Assembly: GCA_022823945.1 (NCBI GenBank)
Contig: JAJEBK010000024.1
Span: forward strand, 1-64,000
Source of the DNA: Anaerolineae bacterium
GTDB lineage: Bacteria; Chloroflexota; Anaerolineae; Aggregatilineales; Phototrophicaceae
DNA length: 64,000 nt
Reading direction: 5' to 3'
Shown here one piece after another: positions 7,862 to 16,810 of this stretch. Made by a program: the position numbers and the translations under genes. A model generated the notes under the pieces. It was not told the origin of the DNA and made no database searches. It saw nothing but the letters and a program-made list of their open reading frames with translations. Position 1 is the first letter of the stretch, and each line of letters opens with the position of its first letter.

Positions 7862-8887
7862 ATGCCTATCACGATTGAAGACCTCGCCAGCAAGCTCGGC
7901 GTCTCGCCATCGACGGTCTCCAAGGCGCTGAATGATCGCGCAGATGTTTCGCTGCGCACCAAAGAACGCGTCCGCAAAACCGTGCGCGAGCTGGGTTATC
8001 AGCCTTCGGCAGCGGCTCGCAACCTGCGCCGCCAGCGCACCGACAAAATCGGGCTGATTGTCAATTATCCGATCCACATGGTGCGCGACTTCCTGGCGGA
8101 GCTAATCCCCGGCATAGCCGCCCGCGCCGAGCAGTCTGAATATCACCTGATCCTCTACACCGCGATGGCTCGCAATGCCGAGCGCCTCAAGAACTTGTGC
8201 CGCTCGCGTGAGGTTGATGGCATCATTGTCGCCTGGCCCCCGCGCGCCAGCGAGACGTTCGCTCTTTCGCAGCTGATGACAGAGGAAGATATGCCCCATG
8301 TGTTTTTGCCGCGCCGTGTCCCGCATGACGAAATTTCCTTTGTGGCCGCCGACCATGTGGAGGGTGCCAAAGCGCTCACGCAGCATTTGATCGACCTGGG
8401 GCATCGGCGTATCGGCTTCGAGCGCCTGCCAGAGGTCTATGAGACTGACCACGACCGCCATGCCGGCTATGTCCAGGCGCTGGCAGCAGCTGGCATTGAC
8501 TATCTGCCCGATCTGGTTGTCTCGGCCGATTCCAGCGCTGTGGATTATGCAACGCGCTCGTTCAGGATATTCTCTTCGCTGCCCGAGCCGCCCACAGCCA
8601 TTCTGTTTTTCACCGATCCGGTCGCCATCCGCGCCTTGTCGCTGGCTCGGCAGACGGGGCTGCGCGTCCCGCAGCAACTTTCTATTGCCGGTTACGATGG
8701 CATCTTGTCGTCTGGCGTCACGCAACCTGCGCTGACCACCGTATGGCAATCGGCGGCGGAAATGGGACGACTGGCTGTCGAGAGCCTGCTGCAGTTGATT
8801 AATGGGCATCGCGGCGCGCCCATCCAACATACTTTGCCGGTCAAGCTCTTCGCCCGCGCATCGACCGGACCCAATCTGCGAGGCTGA
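7862..8887 (+). CDS. LacI family transcriptional regulator
   Basis: 341-residue repressor. The N-terminal helix-turn-helix and hinge (TIEDLASKLGVSPSTVSKAL, residues ~3-22, then GYQPSAAARNLRRQRTDKIG) are followed by a periplasmic-binding-protein-like sensor domain (residues ~65-340) with the usual GHRRIGFERLP and ISIAGYDG-type motifs. It binds a palindrome such as the one just upstream and is released or recruited by a sugar-like ligand. The next genes on the same strand are an ABC importer and three SnoaL-like genes, so it is probably their local regulator. The ligand cannot be told from sequence. Confidence 0.93.
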   Translation: MPITIEDLASKLGVSPSTVSKALNDRADVSLRTKERVRKTVRELGYQPSAAARNLRRQRTDKIGLIVNYPIHMVRDFLAELIPGIAARAEQSEYHLILYTAMARNAERLKNLCRSREVDGIIVAWPPRASETFALSQLMTEEDMPHVFLPRRVPHDEISFVAADHVEGAKALTQHLIDLGHRRIGFERLPEVYETDHDRHAGYVQALAAAGIDYLPDLVVSADSSAVDYATRSFRIFSSLPEPPTAILFFTDPVAIRALSLARQTGLRVPQQLSIAGYDGILSSGVTQPALTTVWQSAAEMGRLAVESLLQLINGHRGAPIQHTLPVKLFARASTGPNLRG

Positions 8888-9008
8888 TGTGTCGTGTCGC
8901 TTTGCAGGGGGCATGCGCCCAAAAGAGGAAGAGGTGGTGACAGCCACATTGGCGCACCTTTTTACACTGTCCGATTTTGTTCAATGTGTTGAAGAAAAGG
9001 AGCACAAC

Positions 9009-10301
9009 ATGCGCAAGTTGATCGTTATTCTGTCTTTGCTGGGGCTGCTGATTGGCATCCCGGCATTCGCCCAAAGCGGTGACGCCTGCAACATCGATGC
9101 GCCCGCTGACCCTGTCGAACTGCAGCTAATCAGCTGGCCCTTCGCTATCACCGAGTTCTATGCAGCCGAGATGGAAGCATGCAGCGAGGTCGATAACCTC
9201 ACCATCAATGTGAACCTGATCGACTCCACCAGCCTGCAAGAGCAGGTGCGGCTGGCGCTTTCCACCGGCGGTGATTCGCCCTACGACATCATTCATGGTG
9301 CCAATGGTCAAGTCAGCGAGTGGGGCGCGCCTGGCTGGGTCATGCCGCTTAACGACCTGATCGAAAAGTACCGCGACGAATATAACCTGGACGACATCCC
9401 ACAGAGCGCCTGGGACGATGCCACACTGGACGGCAACATCCTCGGCGTGCCGGCTGTCGGCAATACGCTGCACCTGGTCTATCGCGCCGATGTCTTCGAA
9501 GCGAATGACTGGGCTGTCCCCGATACCTACGAAGAGCTGTGGGCGCTTTGCGATACCATCGGCTTCGACAATATGGACTGGGAGCTGCCTTTCGCCCTGG
9601 ATGTATCCCGCGCCCGCGCCTGGGAGCTGGAGTTCTTCATGCTGCTGCGCGCCCTGGGCGGCGATTATCTGGGTGAGGACTTGATGCCCACTTTCAACAG
9701 CGACATCGGTGTCGAGGCTGTCGATGTCATGATCGAGACAGTCGACCGCTGCGTTGGCGCAGACGGCATCGCCTACAGCTTGAACGAAATTCAGCAATCG
9801 CTGGGCGGTGGCACACTGCCGATTACCAAGATCTGGGCGAGCCGCGCCGCTGGCATGCGCGACCCCGATATGTCCGACCTGGGCGAGGCGATCGCCTTTG
9901 CGCCTGCGCCGCGCGTAACCGCCGATGGTCCGCGCGCTGCCTCCGGTTGGAACGACTTCTACTTTATCCCGGCCACCACCACCAACGACCCGGATTTGAT
10001 CTTCCAGGTCATCATGGAAGCCGTTGACGCCGCCAGCCAGCAAGCCGCCGCCGCTGTGGGCATGACGACGCGCTTGTCCGCAGCTGATTATGGTGGCGCA
10101 TACCTGCCCGCCGCCAGCCAGACGATCGCCGAAGGCATCGGCAACTACCAGAAGACCTTCGCAAACAATATCGCCATTGCCAAGCTGGTCGAGTACCTGC
10201 CTTTGGTCTATATCGGCGATATGACCGGGGCTGAAGCGCTGGATGCCGCCGCTGCCGACTATGTCGCCGAAGCCACAGCACAAGGCTTCATCGAGGGCTA
10301 A
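9009..10301 (+). CDS. ABC transporter substrate-binding protein (family 1, carbohydrate type)
   Basis: Exported binding protein, 430 residues. The ATG at 9009 has AGGAG seven bases upstream and begins a clear signal peptide (MRKLIVILSLLGLLIGIPAFAQ) cut after AFA; longer in-frame starts lie inside the LacI gene. The mature part shows a family 1 fold: YDIIHGANGQVSEWGAPGW near residue 96, NILGVPAVGNTLHLVYRADV near 140 and a C-terminal helical lobe. No lipobox cysteine is present at the cleavage site. It delivers a carbohydrate-like ligand to the two permeases that follow. Ligand unknown; no glycoside hydrolase is linked, only SnoaL-like proteins. Confidence 0.9.
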   Translation: MRKLIVILSLLGLLIGIPAFAQSGDACNIDAPADPVELQLISWPFAITEFYAAEMEACSEVDNLTINVNLIDSTSLQEQVRLALSTGGDSPYDIIHGANGQVSEWGAPGWVMPLNDLIEKYRDEYNLDDIPQSAWDDATLDGNILGVPAVGNTLHLVYRADVFEANDWAVPDTYEELWALCDTIGFDNMDWELPFALDVSRARAWELEFFMLLRALGGDYLGEDLMPTFNSDIGVEAVDVMIETVDRCVGADGIAYSLNEIQQSLGGGTLPITKIWASRAAGMRDPDMSDLGEAIAFAPAPRVTADGPRAASGWNDFYFIPATTTNDPDLIFQVIMEAVDAASQQAAAAVGMTTRLSAADYGGAYLPAASQTIAEGIGNYQKTFANNIAIAKLVEYLPLVYIGDMTGAEALDAAAADYVAEATAQGFIEG

Positions 10302-10304
10302 ATC

Positions 10305-10380
10305 TTACCCCCTCGGTCCCCCCGATGGGTCGGAGGGAGGTCTAGCCAAACTCCCCTCTCCGACTCGCCGGGGAGGGGCT
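10305..10380. repeat. Paired GC-rich intergenic hairpins (copy 2)
   Basis: Begins with the recurrent CCCCCTCGGTCCCCCC (10308-10323) and its partner GGTCGGAGGGAGG, then CTCCCCTCTCCGACTCGCCG with GGGGAGGGG (10370-10378). It lies between the binding protein and the first permease, where a stem-loop could lower expression of the membrane genes relative to the binding protein. Confidence 0.7.
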
Positions 10381-10416
10381 CATGCAAAAAAGCAGGCTAG
10401 CGGAAAGGCGCAGCCA

Positions 10417-11280
10417 ATGAAGCGGAATACCTTTTTTGCATTCGCCTCGCCCAGCGTGATCATCATGCTGCTGCTGATGGTTGTGCCGCTGGCGATCGCC
10501 TTGTGGCTGGGCTTTCATTACATGACATTCCGCAATATCGCTGCGCCAGAGTGGGTCGGCTTGCGCAACTACAGCGATGTGCTGGCCGATACGCGATTCT
10601 GGCGCTCTTTCAACTTCACCGCGCTCTACACCGCCATCGTCGTGCCCAGCTGGGTCGTCATCGGCTTCATCATCGCGCTTTTCTTGGATCAAGTTTCTGG
10701 ATTTGTGCGCGGCGTCTATATGTCCATTTTCCTGCTGCCTTTTATCACCGTGCCCATCATCGCCACCATCATGTTCAAACAGCTGTGGGAGCCATCGGGG
10801 CTGCTCACTTGGCTGTATCAACAATTGTCGGGCACGCGCTTCCGTATGAACGAGACTTCGGTGAAGACATTGATCGTCTTTTTTGGCATCTGGTATGTGA
10901 CGCCCTTCACGATCGTCGTCTACTTCGCGGGCTTGCAGACCCTGCCGCAAGAGATGATCGAAGCCGCCTCGATCGATGGCGCGGGCCGCCTGCAGAAGAT
11001 CCGCCACATCGTCATTCCTTATGTCAGCTCGCTGACGGTCTTCATTTTGCTCTTTTCTATCATGGACTCCTACCGAGTCTTCGACAGCGTTTATGTCTTG
11101 TCGGGACTGAACCCCCAGTTCAAAGCCGATACCGTCATGACCTATACATTTTCGACGGCGGTGCAGGTGCAGCGGCTGGGCAAAGCCAACGCCATGTCAA
11201 TCTTGACCGTCATCGGCATCATGGTCGTGCTGATCCCCTTCTTGCGCCTGATGTACAAAGAACAGATAGCGGAGCGTTGA
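10417..11280 (+). CDS. Sugar-type ABC transporter permease (MalF/UgpA-like)
   Basis: 287-residue inner-membrane permease starting at ATG 10417, after the repeat; an upstream in-frame start inside the binding-protein gene is not credible. Six membrane segments are visible, and the ATPase-contact loop reads LPQEMIEAASIDGAGRLQKI, the E-A-A-x-I-D-G-A signature of carbohydrate permeases. Its stop is one base before the next permease's ATG, so both are made together. The pair receives substrate from the binding protein at 9009. No ATPase gene is linked. Confidence 0.92.
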   Translation: MKRNTFFAFASPSVIIMLLLMVVPLAIALWLGFHYMTFRNIAAPEWVGLRNYSDVLADTRFWRSFNFTALYTAIVVPSWVVIGFIIALFLDQVSGFVRGVYMSIFLLPFITVPIIATIMFKQLWEPSGLLTWLYQQLSGTRFRMNETSVKTLIVFFGIWYVTPFTIVVYFAGLQTLPQEMIEAASIDGAGRLQKIRHIVIPYVSSLTVFILLFSIMDSYRVFDSVYVLSGLNPQFKADTVMTYTFSTAVQVQRLGKANAMSILTVIGIMVVLIPFLRLMYKEQIAER

Positions 11281-11281
11281 T

Positions 11282-12286
11282 ATGGACCCGATTACGAGCC
11301 GTGCCGGGCGCCGCTTCGTGCACTTTGTGCTGCTGAGCTTCACTGTCTACAGCCTGGTGCCTTTCGTCTGGACAGGCATGCAGTCTTTCAAGACCGTCAA
11401 AGACGCCTTTTCCCGAAAGCCTCTGCTGCTCTTCGAGCCGACGCTGCAAAACTACCAAGAGGTGTGGATACGCCGCGTGCCAGACAATGCCGAGGCAATT
11501 GGCTTGGGGATTTTACTAGTGGTTGCGCTGCTGGTCGGGCTGCTGTTGAGCGCGCGCCATCTGCCCGTCAACAATCGGCTGGTGTATGGATTTTGCCTGG
11601 CGGGTTTTGGATTGCTGTTGTGGGCGATCCCGCAGTTGATCTATATGCAGAAGTTTTATGACTACTTCATCAACACGCTGATCGTCACCGCTTGCACAAT
11701 TGTCATTTCCATATCAATCGGCTGTTTGGCTGGCTATTCGCTGGCGCGCTATGCGGGCTTGGCGGCTGTGGTGATTCTCATCGCCGCGCTGGCTTTCCGC
11801 GCCCTGCCCCGCCTGGCTTTTGTGCTGCCCTATTACTGGATCGGCTCGCTGCTGAACCTGCTGGACACCGGGCTGCTGGTGGTGGTCGCTCTGGTGGCGG
11901 TCAACCAGCCATTCACCATCTGGATGCTGCGTAGCTTCTTCATGGAAGTGCCAAAAGACCTGGAAGAGTCGGCGATGGTCGATGGCGCGAACCGCTTGCA
12001 GTCCTTCCTGCGTGTGATCGTGCCGGTTGCCTGGCCCGGCATCATCTCCACCGCCCTGTTTACGCTGCTGCTGGCTTATAACGAATTCTTGCTGGTGCGC
12101 GTGTTGACACAGTCGAACTGGACTTTGCCGGTGGCCATTTCGCGGTATACCGGCAACGAATCGGCCGATGAGTTGACCCTGGCCGCGGCTGCGTCGGTTT
12201 CGGCTACCTTGCCCATCATCGTCGTCATCCTCTACTTCCAGAAGCATCTGGTCAAGGGGCTGTCCGCCGGTGCCGTCAAAGGCTGA
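11282..12286 (+). CDS. Sugar-type ABC transporter permease (MalG/UgpE-like), enlarged
   Basis: 334-residue partner permease with the EAA loop VPKDLEESAMVDGANRLQSF and a typical MalG-type C-terminus KHLVKGLSAGAVKG. It is about 50 residues longer than most MalG proteins: after the first periplasmic stretch there are two extra hydrophobic segments (AIGLGILLVVALLVGLLL and LVYGFCLAGFGLLLWAIPQL, residues ~63-118) before the core starting FINTLIVTACT. This gives roughly eight rather than six membrane spans. It is followed at 68 bases by the first SnoaL-like gene, consistent with one operon. Confidence 0.9.
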   Translation: MDPITSRAGRRFVHFVLLSFTVYSLVPFVWTGMQSFKTVKDAFSRKPLLLFEPTLQNYQEVWIRRVPDNAEAIGLGILLVVALLVGLLLSARHLPVNNRLVYGFCLAGFGLLLWAIPQLIYMQKFYDYFINTLIVTACTIVISISIGCLAGYSLARYAGLAAVVILIAALAFRALPRLAFVLPYYWIGSLLNLLDTGLLVVVALVAVNQPFTIWMLRSFFMEVPKDLEESAMVDGANRLQSFLRVIVPVAWPGIISTALFTLLLAYNEFLLVRVLTQSNWTLPVAISRYTGNESADELTLAAAASVSATLPIIVVILYFQKHLVKGLSAGAVKG

Positions 12287-12354
12287 ACAGGCCGATTTCC
12301 CGGCTGTGGCATGCTGCTTTGCGCTGCGAATTCAAAATCGAAAGGAGCAACAAC

Positions 12355-13344
12355 TTGTCCACTTCCATCGCCCAGACCAACCGCGAGACTATCCGTCGCT
12401 ATTGGCAGCAACTGGACGCCGCCGATGCGCGCGACCTGTCCGATATCGTCCGGCAATACACAGCCCACGATATTGAGTGGCACGGGCCGCAGCCATTCAA
12501 CGATATTGACGGCATCGAGGGTCTGCTGGAGGCTTGGTGGCTGCCCTTGCGCCGCGCTTTCCCCGACCTGCGTCGGCGCTGCGATGTCTTGCTGGCGGGC
12601 AGCTTCCGCGGGCAAGACTGGGTCAGCGCCAGCGGCAATTTTGAAGGCAAATTTGTCCAGGATTGGCTGGGCATCGCCGCGACGGGCGAAAAGACCTGCC
12701 TGCGCTTTGGCGAGGTCATGGCGCTGGAAGGTGGCAAAGTCGTCAAGACTTATTGGCTGACAGACTTGATGGATGTCATGCAACAGGGCGGCTTCCATCT
12801 GGGTTGGGCTGCGCCTGCGACAGAGGGCTTGCGCCCCCCCGTCAAATATGGCGGTGGCATCATCGAAAACGAACAAGACCCGCATGAGACACAGCAGACC
12901 CTGCGCCTGGTCGAAGCCATGCTCTTCGGGCTGGTGCGCAAAGACCAGCCCATGTCGCTATACTGGACAGATGACATGATCTGGAACAGTCCCAGCGGCG
13001 TGGGCACAGCTTGCGGCCTGGACGACTTCTTGCGGCGCGTGCACAGCGAATTTTTGCGCGGGCTGGGCGGCGGCTGGAGTGGCTCGCACAATGCGCGCTA
13101 TGCCGAAGGCCGCTTCGCTGTATCGACCGGTTGGCCCAGCCTGGTCGCCGAGCATAATGGCTACTTCCTGGGTCAAGCGCCGACCGGCAAGCACCTGAGT
13201 TGGCGAATCATGGACTTTTGGGAGCGCAAAGACGACCTGCTGACGACCAACTGGGTGCATATTGATATGGTCAATGTCTTCATGCAAATGGGCGTGGACA
13301 TCTTCGACCGTTATCGACAGTATCGGCGGGAGACAGAAGCGTAG
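12355..13344 (+). CDS. Tandem SnoaL-like (NTF2-fold) protein, paralogue 1
   Basis: 329-residue cytosolic protein with two NTF2/SnoaL-like alpha+beta barrels: residues ~5-150 (HDIEWHGPQPFNDIDGIEGL, then LRRAFPDLRRR and GEKTCLRFGEVMALEGGK) and ~185-325 (WNSPSGVGTACGLDDF, APTGKHLSWRIMDFWERKDD, NWVHIDMVNVFMQMGVD). SnoaL-family proteins bind small hydrophobic or keto compounds and some catalyse aldol cyclisation or isomerisation. The TTG start at 12355 is chosen because AAAGGAG sits 7 bases upstream. It is the first of three similar genes in a row behind a sugar-type importer. The actual reaction is unknown. Confidence 0.8.
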   Translation: MSTSIAQTNRETIRRYWQQLDAADARDLSDIVRQYTAHDIEWHGPQPFNDIDGIEGLLEAWWLPLRRAFPDLRRRCDVLLAGSFRGQDWVSASGNFEGKFVQDWLGIAATGEKTCLRFGEVMALEGGKVVKTYWLTDLMDVMQQGGFHLGWAAPATEGLRPPVKYGGGIIENEQDPHETQQTLRLVEAMLFGLVRKDQPMSLYWTDDMIWNSPSGVGTACGLDDFLRRVHSEFLRGLGGGWSGSHNARYAEGRFAVSTGWPSLVAEHNGYFLGQAPTGKHLSWRIMDFWERKDDLLTTNWVHIDMVNVFMQMGVDIFDRYRQYRRETEA

Positions 13345-13350
13345 GAGTGT

Positions 13351-14505
13351 ATGAAGATGGCCGATGATCCCACCCAATCCACAACCCCGCGCAGCCATGG
13401 TTCCGAGCCTTCCGCCATCGCCCATGGCGCGGACATCATGCCGAGCGATCATGCCATTTCGCTGGGGGCAAAGGGCGGCACCGATACACTGCTGCGCAAT
13501 CCTGGCACACAGCGCCAGCAGCCCATGCGCGGCTTCGAAGCCACCTATGTGGATATCATCGACTACATCGTGCGCATCACGCACCGCATCTGGGAAGAGA
13601 AGGACATCGGGTATATCTACGATACCTACCGCCACAACTCGCATGTCTATGACGACTTTGGCCTGCAATACGGACGCGACAAGATCGTGGCGGATACCGT
13701 ACATACGATTAACGCCTTCCCGGATATTCGTCTCTTCGCCGACGAGATCATCTGGGCTGGCGATGAACATGTCGGCTTCCACACCTCGCACCGCACGCTA
13801 ATCTGCGGGCACAATACCGGCTTCAGCCAGTATGGACCGCCCACCGGGGTGAAAGTGTCGCTATGGTGCATCGCCAACTGCGTCGCGCTGGAGAATGAGA
13901 TCTTCGCGGAATGGGTAATCTATGACACCGCCAGCCTGATCCACCAACTGGGATTTGACCTGCGGAAGATGGCGCGCAAGCTGGGCAATCGGCAAACGCG
14001 GACGAGCCTGGACGATGCGCGCTTCGGCGAGCCAGAGCGGCTGGATGGGCAGGGCAAGCCGCGTTACCTAGCTACCCCCGGCGGCAGCTTTGATGTCGAA
14101 GAATTTGTGCGCCGCACCTTTCACAATATCTGGAACCGGCGCAGCCTGCGCGAAGTGCGTTGCGCCTACGACCAGAGCCTGCTCTTCCACGGGTCGACCG
14201 GGCGTGTATTGTATGGGCGCGGCGACTATCAGTCCTTCGTGCTGAGCATGCTGGCGATGTTCCCCGATGCCATGCTGCAGGTGGATGACATCTACTGGAT
14301 GGGCAACGATGATGATGGCTACAAGGTGTCGGTGCGCTGGAGCTTGCAAGGCACGCACCGCGGCAACGGCATCTATGGCGCGCCCAGCGGCAAACGGGTG
14401 ACCATGTGGGGCATCACCCAGCAAGAAATCCACCAAGGGCGCGTGCAAAAAGAGTGGATGCTCTTCAATGAATTCGCCGTGATGCAGCAGATTTATCGCG
14501 ACTAG
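13351..14505 (+). CDS. Tandem SnoaL-like (NTF2-fold) protein, paralogue 2
   Basis: 384-residue protein, six bases after the previous stop, with TAGGAG before the ATG. A polar, probably disordered N-terminus (~60 residues) precedes two SnoaL-like domains: ~65-200 (VDIIDYIVRITHRIWEEKDI, NAFPDIRLFADEIIWAGDEH, YGPPTGVKVSLWCIANCV) and ~240-380 (VRRTFHNIWNRRSLREVRCA, MFPDAMLQVDDIYWMGNDDD, YGAPSGKRVTMWGITQQEIH). The paired R-x-W-E/N and P-T/S-G-K-x-V motifs recur in both halves, showing internal duplication. It differs from its neighbours mainly in the N-terminal extension. Likely the same complex or pathway as the other two paralogues. Confidence 0.8.
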   Translation: MKMADDPTQSTTPRSHGSEPSAIAHGADIMPSDHAISLGAKGGTDTLLRNPGTQRQQPMRGFEATYVDIIDYIVRITHRIWEEKDIGYIYDTYRHNSHVYDDFGLQYGRDKIVADTVHTINAFPDIRLFADEIIWAGDEHVGFHTSHRTLICGHNTGFSQYGPPTGVKVSLWCIANCVALENEIFAEWVIYDTASLIHQLGFDLRKMARKLGNRQTRTSLDDARFGEPERLDGQGKPRYLATPGGSFDVEEFVRRTFHNIWNRRSLREVRCAYDQSLLFHGSTGRVLYGRGDYQSFVLSMLAMFPDAMLQVDDIYWMGNDDDGYKVSVRWSLQGTHRGNGIYGAPSGKRVTMWGITQQEIHQGRVQKEWMLFNEFAVMQQIYRD

Positions 14506-14549
14506 CCTGTGGCAAGAGCCGCTTCGCAAGCGTGGATTCTGGAGCAGAA

Positions 14550-15584
14550 ATGGGAAGTATTCACAACCGCAACAAAGACCGCATTCAGATCTTGCGAGAT
14601 GCGCTCTACGATATTGAGCCAGCCCGTTTGCAGCGACAGCTGGGCGAAGTCTTCGCCGCGGATTGCGAGATCCATCTGGCGACGCCACTTGAAGATCTCG
14701 CGGGTCCAGCCGAGTTATTTCACCAGGTATATGCGCCCTTGCTGCACGCTATCCCCGATCTGGAAAGGCGCGATTTTATCGTCATGGCGGGGCATTCGCC
14801 CGGGCAATGGAGCGGCGACTGGGTCGGCTGCGGCGGGCATTATATGGGCGTCTTCGAGCAGCCCTGGCTGGATATCCCGCCGACCAGGCACCTCGTTTCC
14901 ATGCGCTATCACGAATTTTTTCGCTTCGTCGATGGCGTCATCGTGGAGATGCAGGCGCTGTGGGATATCCCCTCGCTGATGGTGCAAGCGCAAGCCTGGC
15001 CCCTGTCGCCCGCTCTTGCGCCCAACTGGGCAGTCATACCTGGTCCCGCCAGCAACGATGGCATCATCCAGACGCCGCATGATCCAACGCAAGCCGCCGC
15101 CAGCGTGCAGTTGGTCATGGACATGTTGAAGGCGCTGCGCAATTCGCCACAGGGTGTCGAAGCCATGGAGCTGGATCGGTATTGGCATCCCAAGATGATG
15201 TGGTACGGACCCGCTGGCATCGGCGTGATGCGGCGCGTGCTCGGTTTCCGCAATTGGCATCAGACCCCGTTTTTGAAAGCCATGCCAGACCGCTTCGCCT
15301 TCCTGGAAAAAGGCGTCATGTTCGGCGACGGAGAATTTGTAGGCTTCACCGCTTGGCCAGGTGGACAGTCGACGCTTTCTGGAGACGGCTTTCTGGGCAT
15401 TGCGCCCACAGGCCAAAAGCTGACGCGCCGCAGCCTGGATTTCTGGCGCTGTGAAAATGGCCTGGTCCGCGAGAACTGGGTGCTGCTCGACTTGCTGCAC
15501 ATCTATCAGCAACTGGGGGTGGATGTGTTTGAGCGCATGCGCGAGCTTACGATTGCGCGGCAAGCTCGCCCCATGGCGGTTTGA
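14550..15584 (+). CDS. Tandem SnoaL-like (NTF2-fold) protein, paralogue 3
   Basis: 344-residue protein; ATG 14550 has GGAG at 14541. Two SnoaL-like halves: ~5-160 (LGEVFAADCEIHLATPLEDL, LHAIPDLERRDFIVMAGHSP, IPPTRHLVSMRYHEFFRFVD) and ~185-335 (YWHPKMMWYGPAGIGVMRRV, APTGQKLTRRSLDFWRCENG, NWVLLDLLHIYQQLGVDVFE). The C-terminal NWVxxDxxxxxxQxGVDxF block is shared with paralogue 1, so these two are closest to each other. It closes the LacI-ABC-SnoaL cluster; a repeat element and an oppositely oriented gene follow. Confidence 0.8.
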   Translation: MGSIHNRNKDRIQILRDALYDIEPARLQRQLGEVFAADCEIHLATPLEDLAGPAELFHQVYAPLLHAIPDLERRDFIVMAGHSPGQWSGDWVGCGGHYMGVFEQPWLDIPPTRHLVSMRYHEFFRFVDGVIVEMQALWDIPSLMVQAQAWPLSPALAPNWAVIPGPASNDGIIQTPHDPTQAAASVQLVMDMLKALRNSPQGVEAMELDRYWHPKMMWYGPAGIGVMRRVLGFRNWHQTPFLKAMPDRFAFLEKGVMFGDGEFVGFTAWPGGQSTLSGDGFLGIAPTGQKLTRRSLDFWRCENGLVRENWVLLDLLHIYQQLGVDVFERMRELTIARQARPMAV

Positions 15585-15635
15585 GCGTCTAGGCCGAGTC
15601 AGCGCCTCTCCCTACAAGTCTTGTCCGCTAGTTGT

Positions 15636-15776
15636 CTACCCCCTCGGTCCCCCCATATCAATGGGGGAAGGTTTCTCCGAGCATACGCTTAAGACACAAT
15701 ATCCATACAGAGGCGCGATCCCGCCAGCCGCAGCTCCCCTCCCTGATGCTTCGGGGAGGGGCCGGGGGCGGGGTAG
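15636..15776. repeat. Paired GC-rich intergenic hairpins (copy 3)
   Basis: CCCCCTCGGTCCCCCC (15639-15654) pairs with ATGGGGGAAGG (15660-15671); after 64 bases CTCCCCTCCCTGATGC pairs with TTCGGGGAGGGG and a G-rich tail. This is the clearest example of the two-hairpin composite. It lies between the convergent SnoaL-like and nucleoside hydrolase genes and may end transcription from either side. Confidence 0.75.
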
Positions 15777-15863
15777 AACAAAAAGCAGCAAGCAAATCGC
15801 AGTATCGGTAAAGCCGTGTAGGGACGAGACGAATTGCCCGTACGCGACGGTCTGGGCGACTGG

Positions 15864-16808
15864 TTAGGCTTTCCGCAGCCGCTCTGCTTCCAGCGCGACC
15901 ACGGCCGCCCCGTCTACGCCCACGCAGACATTCACCAGCGGGCGGTCTGCCCAGGCTGGCAAGATGCGTCCACCTGTCGCCGGCAGGGTCTTGCCGCGCC
16001 CGATGCCCGCAGTCTCCACGCGCATCTGCCAGCGCCGCACTTGAAACAGGTCGGGCTGCAGCAGGTAGGCGATTGCGCTGGAATCGTGCACGAAGATGCC
16101 TTGCGCATCGTAATTGGCTTCGAAGTAACGCCGATAATGCGGCAGGATGCGCGAAATGTGCTCGGACATAGGCTTGCCGTGCGTCGAGTATTCAGCGATA
16201 TCGGCGGGCGTCATGTGCACGCGCAGGGTTACATCCAAGCCAACCATGGTAACTTGCCAATCGGCGCCAAAGACCAGGTCAGCGGCTTCGGGATCGTTGC
16301 GGATATTGGCTTCGGCGGCTGGGCTGGCATTGCCAGGCACCAGGGCGTTGCCACCCATCAGCACGACTTCATCAACCCATTCACAGATTCGTGGTTCCAG
16401 GCGCAAAGCCAGCGCGATATTGGTCAGCGGACCGATGGGCACCAGTGTGATCTCGCCCGGCTGTGCTCGAAGCTGCTCGATGATAAATTGCGCCGCGGGG
16501 ATGGCGAGTGGCTGCGTGTCTGGATCGGGCAAGAAAAGTTCGCCCTGTCCATCTTCGCCATGCACGAAGGGCACAGGACCTTCAAAAGGACGGGTGAGCG
16601 GGTCGAGCGCGCCCTGGGCAACCGGGATATCGGCGCGGTCGGCGATTTCTAGCAGGCGCAGCGCATTGGTGGTGGCCAGCGGCGTGCGCACATTGCCAAA
16701 GATGCTCGTCAATCCGATAACATCCAGTTCCGGCGAAACCAGCGCGAAAAAAATCGCCATGCTGTCATCGACGCCGGGATCGGTATCGATGATGATTTTG
16801 CGCGCCAT
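15864..16808 (-). CDS. Nucleoside hydrolase (IUNH family)
   Basis: 314-residue cytosolic hydrolase that splits the N-glycosidic bond of ribonucleosides to base and ribose. The calcium-binding signature IIIDTDPGVDD is at residues 5-15, followed by LVPIGPLTNIALAL (~141-154), ANIRNDPEAAD (~185-195) and the C-terminal VHDSSA metal/substrate site (~262). Length is normal. It is the last gene of a leftward series (ADP-ribosylglycohydrolase, PfkB kinase, YjbQ protein) downstream of a nucleoside ABC importer, so released ribose could be phosphorylated by the PfkB-family kinase. Base preference cannot be read from sequence. Confidence 0.92.
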   Translation of the reverse strand: MARKIIIDTDPGVDDSMAIFFALVSPELDVIGLTSIFGNVRTPLATTNALRLLEIADRADIPVAQGALDPLTRPFEGPVPFVHGEDGQGELFLPDPDTQPLAIPAAQFIIEQLRAQPGEITLVPIGPLTNIALALRLEPRICEWVDEVVLMGGNALVPGNASPAAEANIRNDPEAADLVFGADWQVTMVGLDVTLRVHMTPADIAEYSTHGKPMSEHISRILPHYRRYFEANYDAQGIFVHDSSAIAYLLQPDLFQVRRWQMRVETAGIGRGKTLPATGGRILPAWADRPLVNVCVGVDGAAVVALEAERLRKA

Positions 16809-16810
16809 AG

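Noticed and set aside
15834..16652. Open frame of 272 residues on the plus strand
   Set aside because: Antisense to the nucleoside hydrolase with the DTDPGVDD signature.
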